Below, in pieces: positions 26,091-33,325 of a stretch of DNA of 64,000 nt (positions within the stretch are counted from its first letter, which is position 1; the number at the start of each line of letters is the position of its first letter). Under the pieces are notes generated by a model that ran no database searches, had not been told where the DNA came from, and saw only the letters and a list, made by a program, of their open reading frames with translations. The stretch comes from Rathayibacter agropyri. GTDB lineage: Bacteria > Actinomycetota > Actinomycetes > Actinomycetales > Microbacteriaceae. The position numbers and the translations under genes are program-made. The stretch spans positions 1 to 64,000 of the forward strand of contig NZ_JABRPL010000004.1 of assembly GCF_013249015.1 (NCBI RefSeq). Reading direction: 5' to 3'.

Positions 26091-26960
26091 ATGACCGACG
26101 ATGCTGTCGACAGGATTTTCACGGACGCCCACGGCGTCACGATCCACTACCGCTGGTGGGCGCATCCGTCGCCCCGGGCGATCGTGCAGATTGCGCACGG
26201 GGTCGGCGAACACTCGGGCCGCTACATCGAACTCGCCGAGGTGCTGCTCGCGGCGGGCTACGCGGTGGCCGCCGACGACCATCGAGGCCACGGGCGCACC
26301 GGCCTCGAGCAGCACGGTGGCGACGCCTCCCGGCTGGGCTTGCTCGGCCCGGGCGGCTTGCGCGCGACGGAGGCGGCGATCCGTCGGCTGACGAGCGAGC
26401 TCGGGGAGGAGAGCCCCGGCGTGCCGATCGTGCTGCTCGGCCACTCCTGGGGTTCGCTCATGGCCCAGCGGATCGTCGACCGCTACTCCGCCGACTACGC
26501 CGCCCTGGTGCTCAGCGGCACGGCCTACCGCCTCCCGGGTTATCTGAACGCAGGCGACCTGGCGAAGCGCCATCGGGTGGTCGGCGGCCTCGGCCTCGAA
26601 TGGCTCTCGCGTGACCCCGAGGTGTGGCAGCGGTTCCACGACGACCCGCTGACCTTCAGCACTCCGCTCGTACAGCGCATCGGACTGGCCGAGACGCTGC
26701 GGCTGGTGGGGCGGCCTGCCCGTCGGCCTGCGCACCCGTTGCCCCTGCTGCTCGTGGTGGGAGGCGAGGACACGCTCGGCGGCGAGCGCTCGGTGCGGGC
26801 GCTCGCGGCCGCCTATCGCCGGCGTGCCGGGTATACCGACGTGTCGGTGCGCGTGTACCCGGAGGCGCGGCACGAACTGTTCCAGGAGCTGAACCGGGCC
26901 GAGGTCACGGCCGACCTGGTCGAGTGGCTGCACACGCGCTTCCCTGCTCCGCCCGCCTAG
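26091..26960 (+). CDS. Alpha/beta hydrolase, monoacylglycerol lipase-like
   Basis: This 289-residue serine hydrolase of the hydrolase-4 family has the oxyanion segment IAHGVGEHSGRY, nucleophile elbow GHSWGS, acid residue region VVGGEDTLGG and catalytic His in ARHELFQEL. It probably hydrolyses monoacylglycerol or lysophospholipid esters. The ATG at 26091 is chosen because upstream sequence lacks homology, and a CAGACT box lies 7 bases before it. Its TAG stop forms part of the promoter of the next gene. Confidence 0.87.
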   Translation: MTDDAVDRIFTDAHGVTIHYRWWAHPSPRAIVQIAHGVGEHSGRYIELAEVLLAAGYAVAADDHRGHGRTGLEQHGGDASRLGLLGPGGLRATEAAIRRLTSELGEESPGVPIVLLGHSWGSLMAQRIVDRYSADYAALVLSGTAYRLPGYLNAGDLAKRHRVVGGLGLEWLSRDPEVWQRFHDDPLTFSTPLVQRIGLAETLRLVGRPARRPAHPLPLLLVVGGEDTLGGERSVRALAAAYRRRAGYTDVSVRVYPEARHELFQELNRAEVTADLVEWLHTRFPAPPA

Positions 26961-26963
26961 GCT
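26958..26963 (+). promoter_or_regulatory. Leaderless-type -10 element overlapping the hydrolase stop codon
   Basis: TAGGCT, 6 bases before the ATG at 26970, begins with the TAG stop of the upstream gene. Confidence 0.5.
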
Positions 26964-26969
26964 GACGTC

Positions 26970-28019
26970 ATGCATGGCGAGTACAAAGTTCCCGGTGGAA
27001 AGCTCGTGGTCGTCGACCTCGACGTCGTCGATGGAAGGTTCGCGGGCTTCCGGCTCGCGGGTGACTTCTTCCTCGAACCCGACACGGCGCTCGATGATAT
27101 TGACCGCGCGGTGGTCGGACTTCCGGTCGAGACCGACGCGAAGTCAATTGCCGCCGCCATCCGGCAGGCCCTGCCGAGCGACGCGGTGCTGCTTGGCTTC
27201 ACCCCCGAGGCCGTCGCGGTCGCGATCCGGCGCTCACTCCAGAAGGCGACAAGCTGGCGCGACTACGACTGGCAGATCGTGCACGAGGGGGCCGTTTCTC
27301 CGGCAACCCACCTCGCCCTCGACGAGGTACTGACCGCCGCCGTCGGCGAAGGCCGCCGCGAGCCCACCCTGCGCATCTGGGAGTGGGACCGGCCGGCCGT
27401 CGTGATCGGCAGCTTCCAGTCACTCCGCAACGAGGTCGACCTGGAGAACGCGGCGAAGTACGGGGTCGACGTGGTGCGGCGCATCTCCGGCGGTGGCGCG
27501 ATGTTCATGGAGGCGGGCAGCGTCGTCACGTACTCGCTCTATGTCCCGGGCGACTTAGTGCAGGGGCTGACCTTCGCCGACTCCTACGCCTTCCTCGACG
27601 AGTGGGCCGTCAGCGCCCTCCAGTCCCTCGGGATCGACGCGGCGTATCAGCCGCTCAACGACATCACCTCGCCCGCGGGCAAGATTGGCGGAGCGGCGCA
27701 GAAGCGGCTCGGCTCCGGCGCAGTCCTGCACCACGTGACCATGAGCTATGACATCGACGCCGAGAAGATGGTGCAGGTGCTGAGGATCGGACGCGAGAAG
27801 CTGTCCGACAAGGGCATCGCCTCCGCCGTGAAGCGCGTCGACCCGCTGCGCAGCCAGACCGGACTCAGCCGCGCCGAGATCATCGAGCGGATGAAGGCGA
27901 CGTTCGTGCAACTGCACGGCGGGGAACCGGGCACCCTCAGCGATGAGGAGTACGCGGCGGCCGAGGAGCTGGTGCAGACGAAGTACTCGACCCCGGAGTG
28001 GCTGCGCCGGGTCCCCTGA
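26970..28019 (+). CDS. Lipoate-protein ligase A family protein
   Basis: This 349-residue protein has an N-terminal accessory segment (1-95), similar to the LplA C-terminal domain and placed in front, followed by the biotin/lipoate A/B ligase catalytic domain. Motifs are EWDRPAVVIGSFQS, VRRISGGGAMFMEAGSVVTYSL (lipoyl-AMP site RRxSGGGA) and DITSPAGKIGGAAQKR (catalytic Lys, GKI.G). It attaches lipoate, or transfers octanoate, to 2-oxoacid dehydrogenase E2 or GcvH. Which reaction applies is not decidable here. Confidence 0.88.
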   Translation: MHGEYKVPGGKLVVVDLDVVDGRFAGFRLAGDFFLEPDTALDDIDRAVVGLPVETDAKSIAAAIRQALPSDAVLLGFTPEAVAVAIRRSLQKATSWRDYDWQIVHEGAVSPATHLALDEVLTAAVGEGRREPTLRIWEWDRPAVVIGSFQSLRNEVDLENAAKYGVDVVRRISGGGAMFMEAGSVVTYSLYVPGDLVQGLTFADSYAFLDEWAVSALQSLGIDAAYQPLNDITSPAGKIGGAAQKRLGSGAVLHHVTMSYDIDAEKMVQVLRIGREKLSDKGIASAVKRVDPLRSQTGLSRAEIIERMKATFVQLHGGEPGTLSDEEYAAAEELVQTKYSTPEWLRRVP

Positions 28020-28095
28020 AGGTGGGGTACCGACGGGAGCACCTGCCCCGGCGGCGGACGAGCGGATGCAGGGGCGGGGAAGCGGGCGACGCCGC

Positions 28096-28380
28096 TCAGC
28101 CTGCGAGGAGTTCCTGGTAGTCGGGGTGCTCGGCGATGAACTCGGCAACGAACGGGCAGGCCGGGACGATGCGCGGGCCGAAGCGCCGGTGCGCGTCGTC
28201 GAGCGCGCCTCCGACCAGCATTTCTCCGAGGCCCTCGTGCCGATGTGCCGGCGCAATCTCGGTGTGCAGGAACACGACGTCGCCGCCGCGGACGGCGTAG
28301 TCGGCGAGCCCGACGTTCTCCCCGTCGACCCACAGTGTGTAGCGGGAACCGTCCTGATCGTGTCGCACTTCTGAGACCAT
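28096..28380 (-). CDS. Small GNAT-type N-acetyltransferase (YjdJ/Gtn-like)
   Basis: This 94-residue single-domain GNAT protein of the minimal COG2388 type has a beta-strand FLHTEIAPAHRHEGLGEML, which carries the acetyl-CoA-binding R-x-x-G-x-G/A-like loop, followed by C-terminal FVAEFIAEHPDYQELL. Substrates of this family are mostly unknown. It is convergent with the lipoate ligase-like gene and divergent from the methyltransferase gene. Confidence 0.85.
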   Translation of the reverse strand: MVSEVRHDQDGSRYTLWVDGENVGLADYAVRGGDVVFLHTEIAPAHRHEGLGEMLVGGALDDAHRRFGPRIVPACPFVAEFIAEHPDYQELLAG

Positions 28381-28463
28381 CGCGCCACTCTACGCCGGCG
28401 CCTCCTGGGCACCGGCCAAGCGCCGCCAACCGCGGAGCGTGTCGCCGGCTCCGCGCGCACTGG

Positions 28464-28469
28464 CACAAT
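28464..28469 (+). promoter_or_regulatory. Leaderless-type -10 element of the methyltransferase gene
   Basis: CACAAT ends 6 bases before the GTG at 28476. Confidence 0.45.
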
Positions 28470-28475
28470 TGCCGG

Positions 28476-29348
28476 GTGCCCAGGACGATCCAGATCGCGG
28501 ACGGCGTCCCGGAGACTCGGAGCGCGGTGTTCCACGCCGACAACCTCGAGGTCCTGCCGCAGCTCGCCGACGGGGCCTTTACGGTCGTGTACCTCGATCC
28601 TCCCTTCAACACCGGGCGTGCGCAGGTGCGCACCTCGACCACCTCCGTGCGCTCCGCCACCGGCACGATCGCGGGCTTCAAAGGCCGCAGCTACGAGCGG
28701 ATCCGCGGCGACCTGCTCCGCTACGACGACCGTTTCGATGACTACTGGTCGTTCCTCGAGCCGCGCCTGGCCGAAGCGTGGCGCCTCCTCGCCGACGACG
28801 GAACGCTGTACCTGCACCTGGACTACCGCGAGGCGCACTACGCCAAGGTGCTGCTCGACGCGCTCTTTGGCCGCGAGTCCTTCCTCAACGAGATCATCTG
28901 GGCCTACGACTACGGGGCGAAGGCGACGCGGCGCTGGCCGACGAAGCACGACACGATCCTCGTGTACGTGAAGGATCCGCGCGGCTACCACTTCGACTCC
29001 GCCGCCGTCGACCGTGAGCCGTATATGGCCCCCGGCCTGGTCACGCCCGAAAAGGCCGAGCGCGGGAAGCGGCCGACGGACGTCTGGTGGCACACGATCG
29101 TCTCGCCAACCGGCCGCGAGAAGACGGGCTACCCGACGCAAAAGCCGGAGGGGATCCTCCGCCGCATCGTGCAGGCGTCGAGCCGTGAGGGCGATGCCGT
29201 GCTCGACTTCTTCGCAGGCTCGGGGACGACCGGCGCGGCGGCGTATGCCCTCGGCCGGCGCTTCGTGCTCATCGATGAGCACGTCGACGCGATCGCGGTC
29301 ATGCGCCGGCGTTTCGCGGGCTTTGAGCCAGGACCGCTGTTCGTCTGA
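28476..29348 (+). CDS. Solitary DNA (adenine-N6 or cytosine-N4) methyltransferase
   Basis: This 290-residue methyltransferase has DPPFNTG (motif IV, 41-47) before the AdoMet motif FAGSGTTG (246-253), the beta-class order used by many site-specific enzymes. The insert between them (LDYREAHYAKVLLD, WAYDYGAKATRRWP, KTGYPTQKPEGILRRIV) is typical of the family. The GTG start at 28476 is supported by the upstream -10 box and by the N-terminal HADNLEVLPQL. No restriction endonuclease homologue of known type adjoins it, although a DUF559 PD-(D/E)XK gene follows. The specificity cannot be read. Confidence 0.87.
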   Translation: MPRTIQIADGVPETRSAVFHADNLEVLPQLADGAFTVVYLDPPFNTGRAQVRTSTTSVRSATGTIAGFKGRSYERIRGDLLRYDDRFDDYWSFLEPRLAEAWRLLADDGTLYLHLDYREAHYAKVLLDALFGRESFLNEIIWAYDYGAKATRRWPTKHDTILVYVKDPRGYHFDSAAVDREPYMAPGLVTPEKAERGKRPTDVWWHTIVSPTGREKTGYPTQKPEGILRRIVQASSREGDAVLDFFAGSGTTGAAAYALGRRFVLIDEHVDAIAVMRRRFAGFEPGPLFV

Positions 29349-29388
29349 GATCGCGGGGTTTTTGCGTCTGTTGACCTCTGCGTCTCTG

Positions 29389-29450
29389 CACTGTCCAAGA
29401 GTTGTTCCACTGTCCAAAAGTTGTTCCACTGTCCAAAAGTTGTCGCAGTC
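29389..29450. repeat. Three 19-bp tandem repeats leading into a hairpin
   Basis: CACTGTCCAAAAGTTGTTC or a close variant starts at 29389, 29408 and 29427, with exact 19-base period. The third copy continues as the left arm of the hairpin at 29426-29481. Confidence 0.85.
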
Positions 29451-29481
29451 GACGCCGAGTGCGACAACTTTTGGACAGTGG
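29426..29481. repeat. Upstream hairpin of DUF559 cassette A
   Basis: A 22-bp perfect stem with a 12-base loop. The right arm contains GCCGAGTGCGACAACTTT, which recurs exactly in the hairpin downstream of the same gene. Confidence 0.88.
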
Positions 29482-29579
29482 TGCTCGGATGCTTCCTCCA
29501 CAGGCGGTGAATGCAGCAACTGTCCCCAGAAGTACCGGGACGAGGCCCGCGATGCTCCCGTGCCGTCCAGGCTGGCGGC

Positions 29580-30488
29580 ATGTCCAGCACCGACCTCAGC
29601 GCCTTCAGCCGACGCGCCGCCCTGCGCGCCGGGGCGACGGATGCGCAGCTTCGCTCCCCGGCCTTGGCCCAGCCCTTCCACGGCGTCCGCACCCGCGTCA
29701 CTCCGGTCACGCATCTCGAGCGCGCCGCGGCGTACGTCCCTCGGCTCCGCCCCTGGCAGCTCTTCTCGCACCTGACCGCGGCGCATGCGTGGGGAGTTCC
29801 GCTCCCCTTGCCGCCTCTCGAGGACGATCCGATCCACGTTTCGGCGCAGCCGCCTCATCGACCCCCGCGGACGCGGGGTGTGATCGGTCACACGCTCGGC
29901 GCCACAGATCGTGACGCTGTGGAGCGTCAGGGCCTGCGGATCACGGGTGCAGCGTCCACCTGGATCGCCCTGGCCCCCATGCTCTCGGATCGTGATCTGC
30001 TCGCCGCCACCGACTACTTCCTCTTCGTGCCGCGGCGCCCCCGCCGAGACGATCCCCGCCCGTTCGCCACCTTCAGCGAGCTCGAAGGGCGGCTCGCGAC
30101 GCATCGGGGCCGGGGGCGTCGAGGGCTCGTTGTCGCACTGCGGCTCGCCTCGACGAGGGCCGCCTCGCGCAAGGAGTCGTGGCTGCGGTCACTCGTCCTG
30201 CGGGCAGGGCTCCCCGAGCCCGAAGTGAACGCTGAGATTCGGGTCGACGGTCGACTCCTCGCCATCGGCGACGTGGTGTTCCGGCGGTGGAAAGTGGTGG
30301 CCGAGTACGACGGCGGGCAGCACCGGACGGATGACGCTCAGTTCGCACGTGATCGGGAACGGCTCCTCGCGCTGCAGCTCGCGGGCTGGATCGTCGTGGT
30401 CGTCCGGGCCGAGGGCCTGACCCGAGGCCGCGCGAGGACCGTCGCCGAGATTCGGGCCGCCCTGACGGCCCACGGGTGGAGAGCGTGA
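29580..30488 (+). CDS. DUF559 endonuclease-like protein (cassette A), Vsr-fold C terminus
   Basis: This 302-residue protein has an N-terminal winged-helix-like segment (about 8-45) similar to AbiEi-type antitoxin N domains, a middle region, and a C-terminal PD-(D/E)XK domain of the DUF559/Vsr type. Candidate catalytic residues are E199 (SRKESWLR), D231 (AIGDVVF) and E242 (EYDGGQH). The ATG at 29580 follows CAGGCT by 6 bases. It lies between convergent neighbours, is bracketed by related hairpins, and is homologous to the gene at 45834. The target and role are unknown; self-mobility, defence or repair are all possible. Confidence 0.8.
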   Translation: MSSTDLSAFSRRAALRAGATDAQLRSPALAQPFHGVRTRVTPVTHLERAAAYVPRLRPWQLFSHLTAAHAWGVPLPLPPLEDDPIHVSAQPPHRPPRTRGVIGHTLGATDRDAVERQGLRITGAASTWIALAPMLSDRDLLAATDYFLFVPRRPRRDDPRPFATFSELEGRLATHRGRGRRGLVVALRLASTRAASRKESWLRSLVLRAGLPEPEVNAEIRVDGRLLAIGDVVFRRWKVVAEYDGGQHRTDDAQFARDRERLLALQLAGWIVVVVRAEGLTRGRARTVAEIRAALTAHGWRA

Positions 30489-30511
30489 TGGGTGGATCAC
30501 CATCGCCGCGC

Positions 30512-30567
30512 CGAGTGTCCGAAAGTTGTCGCACTCGGCGCCGAGTGCGACAACTTTCGGACACTCG
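30512..30567. repeat. Downstream hairpin of DUF559 cassette A (56-bp perfect palindrome)
   Basis: 28+28 bp of perfect palindrome centred on GGCGCC, starting 24 bases after the stop. GCCGAGTGCGACAACTTT and the mirrored arm match the upstream hairpin with one or two differences. Confidence 0.9.
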
Positions 30568-30607
30568 CGGCGCGGCAGTGCGTCGAAACGCCGAGCGGAT
30601 GTCCGCG

Positions 30608-31636
30608 TCAGCTGCTGGCGCGCGCGACGAGCGTCGTCGGCATCAGCGTGCGGTGATCGACGGGCGAGCCCTCGATCCGAGCCGTCAGCAGTTCGGCCAT
30701 GCGCGCGCCGAGCTCGACGGGCAGCTGACGGACCGTCGTCAGCGCCGGCACTGCGTTCCGGGCGAACAGGTCGTCGTCGAAGCCGACGACCGAGACGTCC
30801 TCGGGGATGCGGCGCTGGGCCTCGCGCAGCGCAGCGTACGCGCCGACGGCCATCTGGTCGTTCGCCGCGAAGACGCCATCGATCGAGGGGTCACGCGCGA
30901 GGAGGCGGCGCATCGCCGCCGTGCCACTACCTGGCGAGAAGTCGCCCCACTCGACCAGGTCGTCATCGAGGCCGGCGTCCGAGAGCGCTCTGCGCCAGCC
31001 GATCAACCGGTCGACCCCGGGAGGCATGTCGGCCGGCCCGGCGATGGTTGCGATGCGCCGCCGTCCACGCTCGATCAGGTGTGCTGTCGCAACGGCTGCT
31101 CCGTCGGCGTTGTCCACGTCGACGTAATACGAGCCGCGCTCCTCGGGCGAGAGGGGGCGGCCGCCGAACACGATCGGCAGCGAGTCCGAGAGCGCCGCGT
31201 AGGAGTGGTCGCCGGAGTGGTGCGACACGACGATCGCGCCGTCGACGTTGCCGCCGAGGAGGTAGCGACGGGTTTTCTCTCCGCCCGTCTCGGAGGCGAT
31301 CAGCATCGAGAGCGTGTAGTCGGTGTCGGCGAGGCGCATCGCGGCGCCCTGCACGATGGCCGCGAAAAACGGGTCCGCAAAGACGCGGGCCGTCGATTCC
31401 GGCACGATCAGCGCGATCGAGTGCGTGCGCCGCGAGGCGAGCATCCGCGCCGCGTGGTTGGGCACGTAGTCCAGCTCGCTGATCGCCTTTTCGACGGCAG
31501 CGACGATGTCGGCTGCGACCTGCGGTGCTCCGTTGACGACTCGCGAGACCGTCGCCCGCGAGACGCCCGCTCGGGCTGCGACCATCTCGAGGGTGGGAGA
31601 GCGACCCCCTGGGCGAATGCCCGATCCCTCGCGCAC
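30608..31636 (-). CDS. LacI-family transcriptional regulator
   Basis: This 342-residue regulator has the LacI helix-turn-helix (TLEMVAARAGVSRATVSRVV, about residues 15-34), the hinge (YVPNHAARML) and a periplasmic-binding-protein-like effector domain. GVDRLIGWRRAL and GVFAANDQMAVGAYAAL are typical. Its GTG start lies 3 bases after the beta-glucosidase stop, so it is the second gene of that operon, and it very likely represses it in response to a beta-glucoside. A LacI-type palindrome occurs upstream of the operon. Confidence 0.9.
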   Translation of the reverse strand: MREGSGIRPGGRSPTLEMVAARAGVSRATVSRVVNGAPQVAADIVAAVEKAISELDYVPNHAARMLASRRTHSIALIVPESTARVFADPFFAAIVQGAAMRLADTDYTLSMLIASETGGEKTRRYLLGGNVDGAIVVSHHSGDHSYAALSDSLPIVFGGRPLSPEERGSYYVDVDNADGAAVATAHLIERGRRRIATIAGPADMPPGVDRLIGWRRALSDAGLDDDLVEWGDFSPGSGTAAMRRLLARDPSIDGVFAANDQMAVGAYAALREAQRRIPEDVSVVGFDDDLFARNAVPALTTVRQLPVELGARMAELLTARIEGSPVDHRTLMPTTLVARASS

Positions 31637-31639
31637 GGC

Positions 31640-33115
31640 TTAGTCCAGCGCTGCCGCGGCGCTGCCGCCGATCAGGCGCGCGAAAACGAGGCCCGAGTCC
31701 TTCACGAGGCGCTCCTGCGACTCGTAGTCGACGCGGACAATCCCGAACCGCTTCTCATAGCCCCAGGCCCACTCGAAGTTATCCAGCAGCGACCAGACGA
31801 AGTAGCCGCGCACATCGGCGCCCTGGTCGATCGCATCGGCGACCTTCTCCACATGGTCGAGCACGTACTGAGTGCGGTCGGCATCGTGCACGCGGCCCTC
31901 GACGGCAGCGTCGTCATAGGCGGCTCCGTTCTCGGTCACGTACAGCGGAGGGAGGTTCTCGTACTCGAGGCCGAGTCGGGTGAGCAGGTAGCGCAGCCCG
32001 TCCGGGTGCACCTCCCAGTCCATTGCCGTGCGAGGCAGATGGCGCGAGGGAAAGGTAATGAACTCCGAACCGACCCAGGGGGAGCCCACCTCGCGGTCGG
32101 TGGCCTGCGCGAAGTCCTCGGCGCCGGCGGGCAGCGGATGCGCCGAGACGTTGTCGTCGTGGTAATGGTTCACGCCGAGGAAGTCGAGCGGAAGCGAGAT
32201 CAGGTCGAGGTCGCCGTCGATGATCAGTTCGTCGAGACCAAGGCCCGCGACGTCCGTGAGCAGGTCTTCGGGGTACTCGCCGCGCAGCAGCGGGTCGAGG
32301 AAGAGACGGTTCTGCAGTGCGTCGAAGCGGCGCGCGGCCTCAAGGTCGGCCTCATCCTCCGGGTCGTCCGGTACGGCGTTCGACAGATTGAGCGTGATGC
32401 CCACATTCTGCGCGCCGAGCTGCCGCAGCGTCGAGACGGCGAGGCCGTGAGCAAGGTGGGTGTGGTGCACGGCGGCCAGCGCCTTCTGCTGCGAGATCAC
32501 GCCGGGAGCGTGCACGCCCGCACCGTACGAGAGGAGGGTCGAGCAGAAGGGCTCGTTGAAGGTGGTCCAGTGCTGGACGCGATCGCCGAGGCTCTCGTAG
32601 ACGGCCTCGGTGTAGTCCCCGAAGCGTTCCGCCGTGTCGCGGTTCGCCCAACCGCCGGTTTCCTCGACCGCTTGCGGCAGATCCCAGTGGTAGAGCGTCA
32701 GCCACGGCAGGATGCCCGCGCCCAAAAGTTCGTCGACAAGGCGGGAGTAGAAGTCGAGACCCTCCGAGTTCACCGAGCGGTCGCCAGGCTTGACGCGCGA
32801 CCAACTCACGGAGAAGCGGTAAGAGCCGAGTCCCAACTCCTTCATCAGCTGCACATCCGCGGGCATGCGGTGGTAGTGGTCGACCGCGACCTCGGGAGTG
32901 TCGCCGTTCGCGACCGCGCCGGGAACGCGGGAGAACGCATCCCAAATGCTGTCCTGCTTGCCCGCCTCGTGGCCAGCGCCCTCGATCTGCGCGGCGGCGG
33001 TAGCGGAGCCCCAAAGGAACCCGGCGGGCCAGTCGCGCACGGCCAGTCGCTCGGCTCTCGCGGTCTGCTCCGCGAGGATCGGGCTCACGGGGGAGGGGAT
33101 GCTGGCGGCACTCAT
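31640..33115 (-). CDS. GH1 beta-glucosidase (cytoplasmic)
   Basis: This 491-residue glycoside hydrolase family 1 enzyme carries the acid/base Glu in TFNEP (E188) and the nucleophile Glu in YVTENG (E395). N-terminal FLWGSATAAAQIEGA and C-terminal GYFVWSLLDNFEWAWGY complete the family pattern. It has no signal peptide, so it acts on imported cellobiose or other beta-glucosides. The ATG at 33115 has AAGGAG 6 bases upstream. The operon continues with a LacI regulator; no sugar-transport gene adjoins it. Confidence 0.93.
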   Translation of the reverse strand: MSAASIPSPVSPILAEQTARAERLAVRDWPAGFLWGSATAAAQIEGAGHEAGKQDSIWDAFSRVPGAVANGDTPEVAVDHYHRMPADVQLMKELGLGSYRFSVSWSRVKPGDRSVNSEGLDFYSRLVDELLGAGILPWLTLYHWDLPQAVEETGGWANRDTAERFGDYTEAVYESLGDRVQHWTTFNEPFCSTLLSYGAGVHAPGVISQQKALAAVHHTHLAHGLAVSTLRQLGAQNVGITLNLSNAVPDDPEDEADLEAARRFDALQNRLFLDPLLRGEYPEDLLTDVAGLGLDELIIDGDLDLISLPLDFLGVNHYHDDNVSAHPLPAGAEDFAQATDREVGSPWVGSEFITFPSRHLPRTAMDWEVHPDGLRYLLTRLGLEYENLPPLYVTENGAAYDDAAVEGRVHDADRTQYVLDHVEKVADAIDQGADVRGYFVWSLLDNFEWAWGYEKRFGIVRVDYESQERLVKDSGLVFARLIGGSAAAALD

Positions 33116-33143
33116 TGCGGACTCCTTCGGCGGCTGTCCCACC

Positions 33144-33171
33144 AGTCTAGGGCGTCGATGGAGCGCTCTCT
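33144..33171 (-). promoter_or_regulatory. Promoter and LacI-type operator of the beta-glucosidase operon
   Basis: TAGACT (minus strand, 33149-33144) is a -10-like box. GAGCGCTC (33161-33168) within TGGAGCGCTCTC resembles the actinobacterial CelR/BglR operator TGGGAGCGCTCCCA and would overlap the -35 region, fitting repression. Confidence 0.5.
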
Positions 33172-33211
33172 TGCGCGGGATGACGGTGCAGGTGAGTCGA
33201 GGCGGCCTGCT

Positions 33212-33292
33212 GCCGTCGAGGTGCCGCGGGAGGCGCGGCGCCTCGACGGCACAGCCGGTGTCTCGGTGGCGTGGGGCTTGAGACACCGGCTG
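33212..33292 (-). terminator. Two tandem hairpins downstream of the MFS gene
   Basis: GCCGTCGAGG (33212-33221) pairs with CCTCGACGGC (33241-33250), extended by GCCGC/GCGGC; CAGCCGGTGTCTC (33252-33264) pairs with GAGACACCGGCTG (33280-33292). Together they separate the MFS gene from the beta-glucosidase promoter. Confidence 0.7.
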
Positions 33293-33325
33293 CGTGACCA
33301 GCGTGCGGGGCGTGCTCGACCGAGG

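Noticed and set aside
29389-29450. CRISPR-like array
   Set aside because: The three repeats have no spacers (19-base period equals the repeat length) and no cas genes are near.
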